Origin: Streptomyces atratus
Lineage (GTDB): Bacteria; Actinomycetota; Actinomycetes; Streptomycetales; Streptomycetaceae
Reading direction: 5' to 3'
Length of the DNA: 64,000 nt
Assembly (NCBI RefSeq): GCF_900119365.1
Contig: NZ_FPJO01000006.1
Location: 186,001 to 250,000 of the forward strand
This document shows, piece after piece, positions 55,173-63,940 of this stretch. Numbering within the stretch: position 1 is the first letter of the stretch; the number at the start of each line of letters is the position of its first letter. The position numbers and the translations under genes are program-made. The notes under the pieces were generated by a model. It was not told where the DNA came from, did no database searches, and saw only the letters and a program-made list of their open reading frames with translations.

Positions 55173-56351
55173 ATGAACACCGAGCACGACACGATCACCA
55201 CACCTGTCACCACGGACATCCTGCGCGGCTTCCTCGACGTGGAAGCGACCGCGCACGGTCTGCTGCCCCATCGGCTGCCCGCCCGGGCACGCAGGCAGAT
55301 CCCCGACAACCAACTGGCCGTGGCCGAGGCCCAGCCCTCCGGCGTGCGGTTGGCCTTCCGTACCCGGGCCACCACGATCGAACTGGACACGCTGCCCACC
55401 AAGCGCGTCCTCCAGGGATTCCCGGCCCCGGCGGACGGCGTGTACGACCTGCTGGTCGATGGCCGTCTCGCAGCCCAGGCCACAGTTGCCGGCGGCAACG
55501 TACGCACGATCACCGACATGGTCGCCCAGACCTCCGAGTTGTCACCGGGACGTGCCGGCACCGCCCGGTTCACCGATCTGCCGGCGGGCGACAAGGACAT
55601 CGAGATCTGGCTCCCGCACACGGAGATCACCGAACTGATCGCCCTGCGCACCGACGCCCCCGTCGAGAAGGCTCCGGACAGCGGGCGCCGGGTGTGGCTG
55701 CACCACGGCAGTTCCATCAGCCACGGCTCGAACGCCACTCATCCGACCGCCATCTGGCCGGCCCTGGCAGCCGCCCGGGGCCGGGTGGACCTCGTCAATC
55801 TGGGGTTCGGCGGCAGCGCGCTGCTCGACCCGTTCACCGCCCGTGCGATGAGGGACGCGCCCGCGGACCTGATCAGCGTCAAGGTCGGCATCAACGTCGT
55901 CAACAGCGACGTCATGCGCCTGCGCGCCTTCTCCCCCGCGGTCCACGGCTTCCTCGACACCATCCGAGAGGGGCACCCGACCACGCCGCTGCTGGTCGTG
56001 TCCCCCCTCCTGTGCCCGGTCCAGGAGGACACCCCCGGTCCTCTCGCGCCCGACTTCGACGGCGGCTCCCTGCGGTTCAAGGCGACGGGCGATCCGGCCG
56101 AACGCGCCGCCGGGCGCCTGACGCTCGACATCATCCGCGACGAACTCGCCCGGATCGTCGAGCAGCGGGCGGCCGACGACCCGAACCTGCACTACCTCGA
56201 CGGCCGTGACCTCTACGGCGAGAAGGACTACGCACAATTCCCGCTGCCCGACGAGGTCCATCCTGATCCGGCAGGACACCGCCGCATCGGCGAGAACTTC
56301 GGGCGGCTCGCGTTCGGCGAAGGCGGCCCTTTCGCGACCAGGATCAGCTGA
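55173..56351 (+). CDS. SGNH/GDSL-type hydrolase
   Basis: 392 residues without signal peptide. An N-terminal beta-sandwich domain (about 1-165) is followed by the SGNH domain: block I HHGSSISHG (Ser180/181), Gly block NLGFGGSALLD, Asn block VKVGINVVNSD and the Asp-His pair DEVHPDPAGH (Asp360, His363). This is an esterase or deacetylase fold; a two-domain layout like this occurs in carbohydrate esterases. GAGGAA is only 3 bases from the ATG, so the start is slightly uncertain. Confidence 0.88.
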   Translation: MNTEHDTITTPVTTDILRGFLDVEATAHGLLPHRLPARARRQIPDNQLAVAEAQPSGVRLAFRTRATTIELDTLPTKRVLQGFPAPADGVYDLLVDGRLAAQATVAGGNVRTITDMVAQTSELSPGRAGTARFTDLPAGDKDIEIWLPHTEITELIALRTDAPVEKAPDSGRRVWLHHGSSISHGSNATHPTAIWPALAAARGRVDLVNLGFGGSALLDPFTARAMRDAPADLISVKVGINVVNSDVMRLRAFSPAVHGFLDTIREGHPTTPLLVVSPLLCPVQEDTPGPLAPDFDGGSLRFKATGDPAERAAGRLTLDIIRDELARIVEQRAADDPNLHYLDGRDLYGEKDYAQFPLPDEVHPDPAGHRRIGENFGRLAFGEGGPFATRIS

Positions 56352-56417
56352 CCAGGACCGGCCGCCTGACAGGTTGCTCCAAAACAGCACCGGTTCGAGC
56401 GGGAAAGGGGACCAGCA

Positions 56418-57117
56418 ATGTTCGATTCACCTGATCTCGATCTGGCGCCGTACGGCGACATCGACATGACGAAGTACGTACGGCGCAGCTACTGCAGTTG
56501 GAATGATGCCGGGCAATCACTCCTCGTGCAGTGTTTCGCGCATGCCCGCCAGGTCGAGAACCTGCTGCTGCCCGGAACCTCCGACCTGCATCTCGTGCTG
56601 TGCACGGCCGGACGAGCCGTCATGCACGTCGGCTCCGAAGGATCATCGACCAGGCGCCGGTGGACGGCCGGGCGGCTGGAACTGATGGTGCCGGGTCGGT
56701 CGACGGCGCGCAGTTACGTTGCGGCTTCCGCCCTGTCCACCGTCCAGGTGCATCCCCGCACGCCGTCGTGAAGCGGACCGCAGATCAACTGGGTGGCCGG
56801 GAGCCGGACTTCGAGGCGATATCCGCCGGGCTGGGCACGGGCGACCCGGTCGTCGAGAACCTCCTGCGGTCGCTGCCGGCCCGTCGGGAGGCGGGCGACC
56901 TGTACGCCGGGTCGTCGGCGGCGTTCCTCGCGGTCCATCTGCTGTCCCGGGGCCGGGAACCACGCGTACCGGGGAGTGAGCACGCTGCCGTCCGCAGAGG
57001 CGCTGCCGTCATGCAGGACCGCCTGGCCGAGCCGCTCACCCTCGCCGACATCGCGGCCGAAGTGCACCTGAGCGTCTATCACTTCGTACGCGTCTTCCGG
57101 AACGCCACGCACGCTGG
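56418..57117 (+). pseudogene. AraC-type regulator, frameshifted and 3' truncated
   Basis: The gene starts at ATG 56418 (AAAGGGGA about 10 bases upstream) with an AraC-binding-like N-terminal domain (TKYVRRSYCSWNDAGQSLLV). The frame stops at 56769 after VQVHPRTPS. The natural continuation is in another frame from about 56753 (HAVVKRTADQLGGREPDF, then DRLAEPLTLADIAAEVHLSV and YHFVRVFRNAT), consistent with one lost base. The second HTH of the AraC domain is then missing from about 57117. Two separate lesions make this a pseudogene. The stretch 57118-57252 holds nothing recognisable. Confidence 0.7.
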
Positions 57118-57252
57118 TGCAGCGGAGCACGATCTCGACATCGACCGCGACACACCTGACCTACGACGTCCTCTGACGGCGCCGTACGGCGTGGGTCCGC
57201 TGCGTGGTGGGTGGTCATGGCCGGACACCGTGCCGGGGCAGCCGCATGCCCG

Positions 57253-58263
57253 CTATTGCGCGTGGCGCAGCTTGAGAATGTACGTCGCGGTGAGCGCAAC
57301 GGCACGATCTTCGTCATGTGACAGATCCGCGAGGGCACGTGACGCCAGACCTCCCGGAATGTCCGCGAGCGCCTGCGTCAGCCGTCGTCGTGCGGGCGGT
57401 CCAGTGGTGTCGTGGGCCAGGCGGTCGACGAGTCCGGCGGCGATCCGGTCCTCCCACGCGGGATCACTCGCCAGCGTGCTCAGTGCATCGGCTGCGTCGA
57501 CGTCGTTGCTCTCCTCGACGATCATGTCGATGAGCGTCGGGACCGCGTCGGCTGCTCCACGTGCCCCGAGCGCCAGAGCCGCGTACCGGCGGACCACGAT
57601 GTCGGTGTCGGGGTTGGTGAGAGCGTCGTGCAGCAGTGCGGTCGCCTCACCGTTCGGAATCTCGGCGATGGACTGGACGGCACGCTTCCGCACCTCGGCC
57701 GCGGGTGAGCCGAGGCCCTTCGCCAGCAGTGCCGGTCCGTCCTCGCCAGATTGCGCCAGAGCCCAGCGAAGGGCTCCGGCGACGTTCGGGTCCCGCTCGC
57801 TCAGCACGGCCTCGACCAGTGCTTCCACCGGCACGGGCACTGCCTCGACCGCGGACAGGGCCGCGCGCTGCCGCGCCGCCGCGTTCTTCGACCCCAACCC
57901 CTGGAGGAGCGTGACGACCTGGAGGACGTCCTCCCAGCCGGCGGGTTCCGCGGCACCGATCCGACAAAGTCGCGTGAGCAGTTCCGTCTCCGCTGCGATG
58001 CGGTCTCGCGTCTGGCGGATGAGGTCGTCGACGAGTTCCGCGGGCGCGAAGCCGGGGTCGTCGAGCGCGCGCCCGACGTCGCGCAGCGACAGCCCCAATG
58101 AGCGCAGGCTCTCGATGTGGAAGATCCGCCGGATGTCCTCGCCGGAGTACTCCCGGTAGCCGGAGCCGGTACGGCCCGTTGGCCGTACCAGGCCGAGCGA
58201 TTCGTAATGCCTGAGCATGCGGGCGCTGACCCCTGACCGCCGCGCGACATCACCGATCAGCAC
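57253..58263 (-). CDS. MerR-family regulator with C-terminal HEAT repeats
   Basis: 336 residues. The N-terminal MerR HTH and wing are complete (MLIGDVARRSGVSARMLRHY, ESLGLVRPTGRTGSGYREYS) and are followed by the coiled coil (EDIRRIFHIESLRSLGLSLR). From about residue 120 the protein is a series of HEAT-like helical repeats (LSERDPNVAGALRWALAQSG; GSPAAEVRKRAVQSIAEI; VVRRYAALALGARGAADAVP). Repeats replace a small-molecule-binding domain and may bind a protein or peptide. It starts 3 bases after the upstream HEAT gene, in one operon behind a MerR-type promoter. Confidence 0.9.
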   Translation of the reverse strand: MLIGDVARRSGVSARMLRHYESLGLVRPTGRTGSGYREYSGEDIRRIFHIESLRSLGLSLRDVGRALDDPGFAPAELVDDLIRQTRDRIAAETELLTRLCRIGAAEPAGWEDVLQVVTLLQGLGSKNAAARQRAALSAVEAVPVPVEALVEAVLSERDPNVAGALRWALAQSGEDGPALLAKGLGSPAAEVRKRAVQSIAEIPNGEATALLHDALTNPDTDIVVRRYAALALGARGAADAVPTLIDMIVEESNDVDAADALSTLASDPAWEDRIAAGLVDRLAHDTTGPPARRRLTQALADIPGGLASRALADLSHDEDRAVALTATYILKLRHAQ

Positions 58264-58266
58264 TGC

Positions 58267-58938
58267 CTACCGCCCCTCGTCGCCGGCCCCGCCGAGGGCC
58301 ACGATGCGCTTCGCCTCCTCGATCGCGAACTCGAATCCGGCATCCGGGTCGCGCCACAGCCGTTCCGTGGCGATCGCGTGCGCCCGCACGCGAGGGTCGG
58401 GATCCGTCGTCGCGGCGCCCAGTGCCGGCAGCATCACCGCCCCGAGCGCGATCAGCGCCCGGCTGAGGCTCAGCTGCGTCTCGCGTTCGCCGCGTCCGAG
58501 CTGCGTCGCCAACACTAAGGCCAACGCGTACTCCTCACCTTCGGGCACCAGGACGACCGCTGCCCGCCAGGCGCTCCGGGCCACCTCGTCGTCGGCGTCG
58601 GACAGCAGCGCCGGTGTGATCGCCGGCCACGCCTGCCGATCCCCGATCTTGGACAGAGTGTGCAACGCCTGGCTCCGTGCCTGCGCACGATCCGAGCGGA
58701 CTTCGTCGAGAAGCACCGGAACCGTCATCGCTGCCGTGTGGCGGGTGAGTGCCCACGTCAGCATTTCGCGTACGTAGAACTCGGGCTCGACAGCGCATCG
58801 CTCGACGAGTTTGCCGATGAACCCCGGGTCCGGGGTCGTGCCGACCGCCAGCGCCGCCTGCAGCCGGACCGACGAGCTGTTGTTCTCCAGCCCCTGGAGA
58901 GCCCGCGTCGTTTTCGTGTCCTCTTTCGGCATGGTCAT
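58267..58938 (-). CDS. HEAT-repeat protein, operon partner of the MerR regulator
   Basis: About 223 residues from ATG 58938, with GGAGGTGG at ideal spacing. The whole chain is HEAT-like helical repeats (SSSVRLQAALAVGTTPDPGF; VREMLTWALTRHTAAMTVPV; AQARSQALHTLSKIGDRQAW; DEVARSAWRAAVVLVPEGEE). It matches the repeats of the MerR protein encoded 3 bases downstream, and probably interacts with it (inference). The pattern MerR plus HEAT partner recurs in Streptomyces; the inducing signal is unknown to me. Confidence 0.85.
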   Translation of the reverse strand: MTMPKEDTKTTRALQGLENNSSSVRLQAALAVGTTPDPGFIGKLVERCAVEPEFYVREMLTWALTRHTAAMTVPVLLDEVRSDRAQARSQALHTLSKIGDRQAWPAITPALLSDADDEVARSAWRAAVVLVPEGEEYALALVLATQLGRGERETQLSLSRALIALGAVMLPALGAATTDPDPRVRAHAIATERLWRDPDAGFEFAIEEAKRIVALGGAGDEGR

Positions 58939-58967
58939 CAGGACCACCTCCTCGGCCACAGTGAAGT

Positions 58968-58986
58968 CCTTGTCACTGTGTCAAGG
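58968..58986 (-). promoter_or_regulatory. MerR-type operator/promoter
   Basis: CCTTGTCACTGTGTCAAGG (58968-58986) is a 19-bp near-perfect palindrome (one mismatched pair). On the minus strand a -35-like TTGACC (58990-58985) precedes it, with a long spacer of about 19 bases to a weak TTCACT. An elongated spacer over a dyad is how MerR proteins activate promoters by twisting DNA. It drives the HEAT/MerR operon. Confidence 0.7.
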
Positions 58987-59514
58987 TCAAGCGCCCGAGC
59001 TCCTGGTGAGAGCCGACCCCAACGCCCGCCGGATGTCACGGACGCCTTCCCGGCCGAGCCTGACCAGCAGTATCGGCATGAGAACCATGAGCGCGAGCCC
59101 GATCAGGGCCAGCATGCCGTACCCCACCCTGTTGCTCGTCACGGAGTTGGTGCTCGCCGTCTCGGGACGTCCCGGCTCGTAGTGGACGCGGATCGTGTCG
59201 CCGACGTCCGCGTCACCGCCCTCCCAGAACTGGTACGAGCTCCCGGAGGGCGTGGTGAAACGGACTTCGATCCTCTTGAAGCGGCTTCCCTGGGGGCCGG
59301 CCACCTTCTCCTTCGCCACGACGACTCCGTCGACCGACCGTCGGTGCGCGGCGACCGCGGAGGCGTCGTTCAGCCCGTCGAGTCCCCCACGGACGAACCC
59401 GTACCCGAGGACGACGAGGAGCGCCGCCAAAGCCGTCACGGCCAGCCCGCCCACGACCTTCCCGGTGACGCGTGCCCACGCACCGGACCGGCACAGCCAC
59501 CGCCGTCCGCTCAC
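58987..59514 (-). CDS. DUF3592 membrane protein
   Basis: 175 residues from GTG 59514 (GGAGGG about 10 bases upstream). Two membrane helices (VGGLAVTALAALLVVLGYGF near 20-40 and GMLALIGLALMVLMPILLV near 132-150) flank an extracytoplasmic beta domain with the DUF3592 signature VHYEPGRPETAST. Function is unknown. Its stop abuts the MerR-type promoter region of the next operon. Confidence 0.82.
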   Translation of the reverse strand: MSGRRWLCRSGAWARVTGKVVGGLAVTALAALLVVLGYGFVRGGLDGLNDASAVAAHRRSVDGVVVAKEKVAGPQGSRFKRIEVRFTTPSGSSYQFWEGGDADVGDTIRVHYEPGRPETASTNSVTSNRVGYGMLALIGLALMVLMPILLVRLGREGVRDIRRALGSALTRSSGA

Positions 59515-59557
59515 CAGCCGTCATCCCTCCCGTCCGGATTCCCTGGCCTGCCGGGAG

Positions 59558-60199
59558 TCACTTCCCTGCGCGCATCAGCAGATGCCCCCGGCGGAACCGT
59601 TCCCCCTCGCAGGGCTCACGCAGCATCCGGCCGACCTCGGTGAAGCCGGCCTCACCGGCCAGCCCCGCGAGGTCGTCGACAGGCCATCGGTAGGCCGTCG
59701 TCACCTTGTGGTCGAACGCCGTGGTCGGCTCACCCTCCGACTCGAAGAAGGCAAGCAGAAGAGTTCCGTCGGGCGCGAGTACCCGACGGAACTCGGCGAA
59801 GTACTGGGGCACGCCCTGCGGTGGGGTGTGAATGACCGAATACCAGGACACGATGCCCTGCAGCCGGCCATCGGCCAGGTCCAGCGCGTCCATGGAACCG
59901 ACCTCGAACCGCAGGTCCGGGTATGTCTTGCGGGCGAGATCGATCATCACCGGCGACAGGTCGACGCCGAAGGCGTCCAGCCCCAGTTCCCGCAGGTGTG
60001 CAGTGAGGTATCCCGGACCGCATCCCAGCTCGGCGACGGGCCCGGGGCCAGCGGCCCGCACGGTCTCGGCGAACGCGGCAAGCACCGCGCGATCCAGCGG
60101 AAGAGCGTCGAGTGAGTTGTGGACGAGTTCGGCGTAGAGAACAGCGACGGCATCGTAGGCATCGGCTGTCACACGGTGATACGAGGAAAGTTCAGTCAC
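59558..60199 (-). CDS. class I SAM-dependent methyltransferase
   Basis: About 213 residues. The SAM-binding motif I is VAELGCGPGYLTAHLRELG, followed by GVDLSPVMIDLAR and a DUF-type core ending YSVIHTPPQGVPQYFAEFRR. The substrate is unknown. GTG 60199 is preferred because a -10-like TAGTGT (60213-60208) lies 8 bases upstream, implying a leaderless message; GTG 60211 is the longer alternative. It overlaps the end of an L,D-transpeptidase relic. Confidence 0.85.
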   Translation of the reverse strand: MTELSSYHRVTADAYDAVAVLYAELVHNSLDALPLDRAVLAAFAETVRAAGPGPVAELGCGPGYLTAHLRELGLDAFGVDLSPVMIDLARKTYPDLRFEVGSMDALDLADGRLQGIVSWYSVIHTPPQGVPQYFAEFRRVLAPDGTLLLAFFESEGEPTTAFDHKVTTAYRWPVDDLAGLAGEAGFTEVGRMLREPCEGERFRRGHLLMRAGK

Positions 60200-60742
60200 A
60201 GGCGAGGACACTAGAGCCTCCCGGCCGCGCCCTCCCTTCGCTACGGCTCCGGTGTCCGGATGGCACCAGTAATTGGCAACTTCGTGCGGGGCGGTGAGGG
60301 CTGCCCGTGCGGGACCAGCCGACGTGGTCCAGGCGCTTGAACAGGTCCTTGATGTTGGTCGGGTTGAGCTTGATGCAGCCGTTGGAGTAGTAGTCGTTGG
60401 GGCCGCTGTTGGTCCACCGCTCGGACTCGATGGTGCCCTGCTTGCCGTTCGGCTTCATCTCGCTGTGGATGAACAACTCGGTGCGCTTGGTGCCGTTGTG
60501 GCACTTGCGGTCGGAGATCTTGATGACGAAGCCGTTGATGATGCCGTCGAAGTTCTTGCGGTGCCACTGGACGGCGTACGGCTTGCTCGCCCCGGCGTTG
60601 GGCAGCCAGCCCTTGCCGACGGCGCAGGTGTTCTTGACCTGGCCCGAGCCCGCCTTGTACGTCTTGATCACCTTGTCCCGGCCGGGCGTACGCTTGACCA
60701 GTTCGAGGCGGGAGTTGGTGACCGAACCCTTGTGCGCCGAGA
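60192..60742 (-). pseudogene. L,D-transpeptidase-family relic
   Basis: The minus frame reads NSRLELVKRTPGRDKVIKTY, then ELFIHSEMKPNGKQG and the catalytic region NDYYSNGCIKLNPTNIKDLF with the active-site Cys. This is the YkuD-type L,D-transpeptidase domain of secreted Streptomyces proteins. There is no start codon or signal peptide: the frame opens directly beside the DsbA gene. After HVGWSRTG the normal short end is replaced by an Arg/Ser-rich tail through a frameshift. It is probably inactive, although GTG 60671 could start a cytoplasmic fragment. Confidence 0.6.
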
Positions 60743-60783
60743 ACCGCGCTGCGTTGCGTTGCGCTGCGGACCGGATGGAGCCG

Positions 60784-61404
60784 TCACGCCTTGACTTCTC
60801 GGAACGCCGGGACGCCTGCCATCAGGCGGATGGCTTCCCAGAGACGGAGGGCGTCCGCCCGCGCGGGAACGGCGTCGAGGACGGGGCCGAAGAAGGACCG
60901 CTCATCGCCGTCGGGCGTGGTGACGACCAGGACGGGGGTGCCGATCCCGGCGTCGAGGCGGTCGACGCCGGCGTGGTGGGAGGCGCGCAGCGCATCGTCG
61001 TAGTCGGTGGTGGTGCCGGCCTCGGCGAGCCCGGTGGGCAGGCCGCTGCGGTGCAGTGCTTCGCCGATGTCGCCGATCCATTCCCGCTCGGTGCCACCGG
61101 GCTCGGTCCACAGTGCGTCGTAGAACGCACCGAGCGCGGCGTGCCCGTGCTCGGTCTGGACGGCTGCGGCGACACGGGCGGGAATCCACAGGTAGCCGTG
61201 CGGGTCGCCCTCGGGGTCGTCGTCGCGATGCTCGTTGAGCACCGACAGGCTCATCACGTGCCGGCACACCCGAAGCGGTACCTCTTCGGCGATCCGCGCG
61301 ACCCATCGCACGGTGTGGCGGGTGAGCGGGCAGGCGGGATCGAGCCAGACGTCGATGCTCCAGCCTCTCGCCGCGGTCGTGGTCGTGGTCGGCCTGTCGG
61401 TCAT
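60784..61404 (-). CDS. DsbA-family protein (mycothiol-dependent nitroreductase-like) with altered active site
   Basis: 206 residues with the DsbA/Rv2466c-type fold: IDVWLDPACPLTRHTVRWVA at the start, a helical insertion (GHAALGAFYDALWTEPGG), and GIGTPVLVVTTPDGDERSFF near the end with the cis-Pro. Rv2466c relatives have a CPxC or single-Cys site; here it is Cys25-Pro-Leu-Thr28, so only one redox Cys remains. A mycothiol-linked reductase role is possible. It is followed by the L,D-transpeptidase relic and preceded by a tetR gene 40 bases upstream in the same direction. Confidence 0.8.
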   Translation of the reverse strand: MTDRPTTTTTAARGWSIDVWLDPACPLTRHTVRWVARIAEEVPLRVCRHVMSLSVLNEHRDDDPEGDPHGYLWIPARVAAAVQTEHGHAALGAFYDALWTEPGGTEREWIGDIGEALHRSGLPTGLAEAGTTTDYDDALRASHHAGVDRLDAGIGTPVLVVTTPDGDERSFFGPVLDAVPARADALRLWEAIRLMAGVPAFREVKA

Positions 61405-61444
61405 GGCTGCTTACTCGTCCCGTCGGTCATGACTGCGGTTGCGA

Positions 61445-62035
61445 TCACGCCCGTTCGCCGGCTTGGGCGGTGATCCCCCGTTCCAGGGTCCGGGCCACGG
61501 TCGCGGTGAGGTCGAACTTGGCGAGGGTGCCCTGCTCGACCTGCTCGAAGGCGGTGTAGGACACCGCCCACAGGACCTGTTGAATCCACTCGGCCGAGAG
61601 CTGGTCGTCGAACACGCCCTCGGCCTGCCCGCGTCGGATGAGCTCGATCACCGGGTCGTGCGGTGCCGGCAGGGCGGGGTCGGCGGTCGGCACGACATCG
61701 CGCAGGAGCGACTGGTCGCCGAAGACGAACATGATCGCCTCGCTCACCGAGGCCAGAGCGGCGACCACACGGCGCATGGCCGCGAGCGGGTGCCCGTCGT
61801 GGGGTTCGGCTTCGGCGATCGCGCCACCGATGGCTTCCAGGGCGTGCTCGACGGCGGCGCGCACCAGCCCCTCGCGTTCGGGGAAGTAGCGGTGCAATGT
61901 CGTACGGCCGACCTCCGCGGCCTCTGCGATCTGCGGCAACGTCGCCGCCCGGTCGCGCGCCCAGACACTCACCGCGGCGGTCACGATGGCCCGTTCGGTC
62001 CGGCTCCTGGCGCTGGATGCCCGCTTCGCACTCAT
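61445..62035 (-). CDS. TetR-family regulator of the adjacent ABC exporter
   Basis: 196 residues. The HTH is RAIVTAAVSVWARDRAATLP followed by QIAEAAEVGRTTLHRYFPER. The C-terminal ligand domain (FVFGDQSLLRDVVP; WIQQVLWAVSYTAFEQV) is typical of multidrug-sensing TetR proteins. It is divergent from a DrrA/DrrB-like ABC exporter with 92 bases between starts, the usual arrangement for drug-induced exporters. The DsbA-family gene lies downstream in the same direction. Confidence 0.9.
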   Translation of the reverse strand: MSAKRASSARSRTERAIVTAAVSVWARDRAATLPQIAEAAEVGRTTLHRYFPEREGLVRAAVEHALEAIGGAIAEAEPHDGHPLAAMRRVVAALASVSEAIMFVFGDQSLLRDVVPTADPALPAPHDPVIELIRRGQAEGVFDDQLSAEWIQQVLWAVSYTAFEQVEQGTLAKFDLTATVARTLERGITAQAGERA

Positions 62036-62127
62036 ACTCCAACGGTATCAGCAAGACCCACGAGGGATGCCTCTAGATCGATATTGGATGTTTACAGTTC
62101 CACTCTGGGTGTCTTAGTGTCCAGGAC
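62036..62127 (+). promoter_or_regulatory. divergent tetR/ABC exporter promoter
   Basis: On the plus strand TTTACA (62091-62096) and TTAGTG (62114-62119) are separated by 17 bases, a good -35/-10 pair. The -10 ends 8 bases before ATG 62128, so the exporter message is probably leaderless or nearly so. No clear palindrome for the TetR protein was found, although AT-rich DNA at 62075-62096 is a candidate. Confidence 0.55.
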
Positions 62128-63165
62128 ATGGATGGAGACCAGATGATCCGGGCCGAGGGCCTGAGGCGGACCTTCAAGGCGGGCAAGGAGACGATCGAGG
62201 CGGTCCGCGATGTCACCTTCGGTGTCGCGACCGGTGAACTCCTGGCGCTGCTGGGGCCGAACGGTGCGGGCAAGTCCACCACGTTGCGGATGCTGACCAC
62301 GCTGCTGCCGGCCACGGCGGGCAGCGTGCGCATCGCCGGCTTCGACGCGGCGCGCGAACCGGGCAGGGTGCGGGAGTTGATCGGCTACGTGGGCCAGAAG
62401 AACGCCTCCGGGGAGAACCACCGCATCCGCGATGAACTCGTCACCCAGGGCCGCTGTCACGGCCTCAGCAACGGGAAGGCCCGGCGCCGGGCGGACGAGG
62501 TACTGGAGATCCTGGGCATCGGCGACCTCGCCGCCCGCACCCCCAGCACGCTCTCGGGCGGGCAACGGCGCCGTGTGGACATCGCACTCGGCCTCGTCCA
62601 CAACCCGAGAGTGCTGTTCCTCGACGAGCCCACCACGGGCCTCGATCCGCACAGCCGGGCCGCGCTGTGGGACCGGATCCAACTCCTGCGACGCGATCAC
62701 GGCATCACGGTCCTGATGACCACCCACTATCTCGACGAGGCCGACCTTGTGGCCGAGCGGATCGTCATCGTGGACCGGGGCCGGGTCATCGCCGACGGCA
62801 CCGCGGACGCGCTCAAGGCCGAGCTGGCCGGCGACCGGATGCACATCACGGCCTCGGACACCGGCGCGGCGCGTACCGCTGCCGGTCTCGCCGACCGGAT
62901 GCCGGGGGTCTCGGAGGTCACGGCCGAAGGGCGGACGGTGCACGTGCGGATCGCCGACGCCGATGCCGCACTGCCGGCCTACCTGCGGTTACTCGACCGG
63001 GCCGCGCTCACGGTCACCCGCGCCGGCGTGCGACGTCCGTCCCTCGACGACGTCTTCATCAACCTCACCGGGCGCCGGCTCGAAGAATCGGGCGACGCCT
63101 ACGCGACTGCAACCATGACCACGGCCACGACCACTGACGAGCCGATCGGAGCCCCCCATGCCTAG
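62128..63165 (+). CDS. ABC exporter ATP-binding protein, DrrA-type
   Basis: 345 residues. Walker A is GPNGAGKSTT, the Q-loop GYVGQKNASGENHR, signature LSGGQRRRVDI, Walker B RVLFLDEPTTGLDP and switch TTHYLDEA. The C-terminal about 100 residues match the DrrA regulatory domain (LDDVFINLTGRRLEES). Such ATPases pair with a DrrB permease to export daunorubicin-type drugs. ATG 62128 fits the promoter; ATG 62143 with GGAG at 5-6 bases is an alternative. It overlaps the permease gene by 8 bases. Confidence 0.93.
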   Translation: MDGDQMIRAEGLRRTFKAGKETIEAVRDVTFGVATGELLALLGPNGAGKSTTLRMLTTLLPATAGSVRIAGFDAAREPGRVRELIGYVGQKNASGENHRIRDELVTQGRCHGLSNGKARRRADEVLEILGIGDLAARTPSTLSGGQRRRVDIALGLVHNPRVLFLDEPTTGLDPHSRAALWDRIQLLRRDHGITVLMTTHYLDEADLVAERIVIVDRGRVIADGTADALKAELAGDRMHITASDTGAARTAAGLADRMPGVSEVTAEGRTVHVRIADADAALPAYLRLLDRAALTVTRAGVRRPSLDDVFINLTGRRLEESGDAYATATMTTATTTDEPIGAPHA

Positions 63166-63940
63166 GCTCGTCCGCGACGTCGCGACGGTCTTCTCCCGCG
63201 AGATCTCACCGGAGCTCCGCTCCCCGGTCGGCATCGTCCTCACGATGGGACAACCCTTGCTGTTCCTCGTCCTGTTCGGGTCGATGCTCGCCGGTACCGG
63301 AGCGAACCTGGGTGCCGGCACGGGTGACGTCTGGCAGTGGTTCGTCCCCGGCATCCTCGTGATGATGTGCCTCATGGGGCCGCTCTCCGCCGGCCACGGC
63401 ATGCTCAGCGAGCTCAACGGCGGACAGATGGAACGCTTCCTCGTCACCCCCATCAGCCGCACCTCACTCGTCCTCGGACGCACCGCCAAGGACGCCGTCA
63501 CCCTGTTCGCCCAGGCGCTCCTCCTCACCGCCGTCGCCATACCGCTGGGCATGAGCCTCCACCTGCCCGGCGCTCTCGCCACGATGGTGCTGCTGATCGT
63601 CATGGCGATCGGGCTCAGCGCCCTGTCCTGCGTCCTGGCCATCGCCTCGCGCCCCGGCGGCAATCTGTTCTGGATGGTCACCCAGATGCTGATCTTCCCG
63701 ATCACGATGCTCTCGGGCATCCTCCTCCCCGTCGGCGCCGGACCGGGCTGGCTGAGCGCCGTCGCCGCGATCAACCCCGTCACGTACATCGTCGACGCCG
63801 CCCGCGCCCTGTTCGCCGGAGACTTCCTCAACACCTCCGTGCTCCACGGCCTCATCGCCGCCACGGCGCTCGCCGTCATCGGACTGTTCCTGTCCACCCG
63901 CGCCATGAAGCGCTGCGGCCGGCCGGTGGGATCCGCCTGA
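63158..63940 (+). CDS. ABC-2 type permease, DrrB-like
   Basis: 260 residues with about six membrane helices (VLTMGQPLLFLVLFGSML; WFVPGILVMMCLMGPLSAGH; VTLFAQALLLTAVAIPLGMS; TMVLLIVMAIGLSALSCVLA; WMVTQMLIFPITMLSGILLP; GLIAATALAVIGLFLST). The ABC2 signature region is intact. It forms the membrane part of the exporter with the ATPase encoded just upstream and is controlled by the divergent TetR. The last 60 bases of the window after its stop hold nothing recognisable. Confidence 0.92.
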   Translation: MPRLVRDVATVFSREISPELRSPVGIVLTMGQPLLFLVLFGSMLAGTGANLGAGTGDVWQWFVPGILVMMCLMGPLSAGHGMLSELNGGQMERFLVTPISRTSLVLGRTAKDAVTLFAQALLLTAVAIPLGMSLHLPGALATMVLLIVMAIGLSALSCVLAIASRPGGNLFWMVTQMLIFPITMLSGILLPVGAGPGWLSAVAAINPVTYIVDAARALFAGDFLNTSVLHGLIAATALAVIGLFLSTRAMKRCGRPVGSA

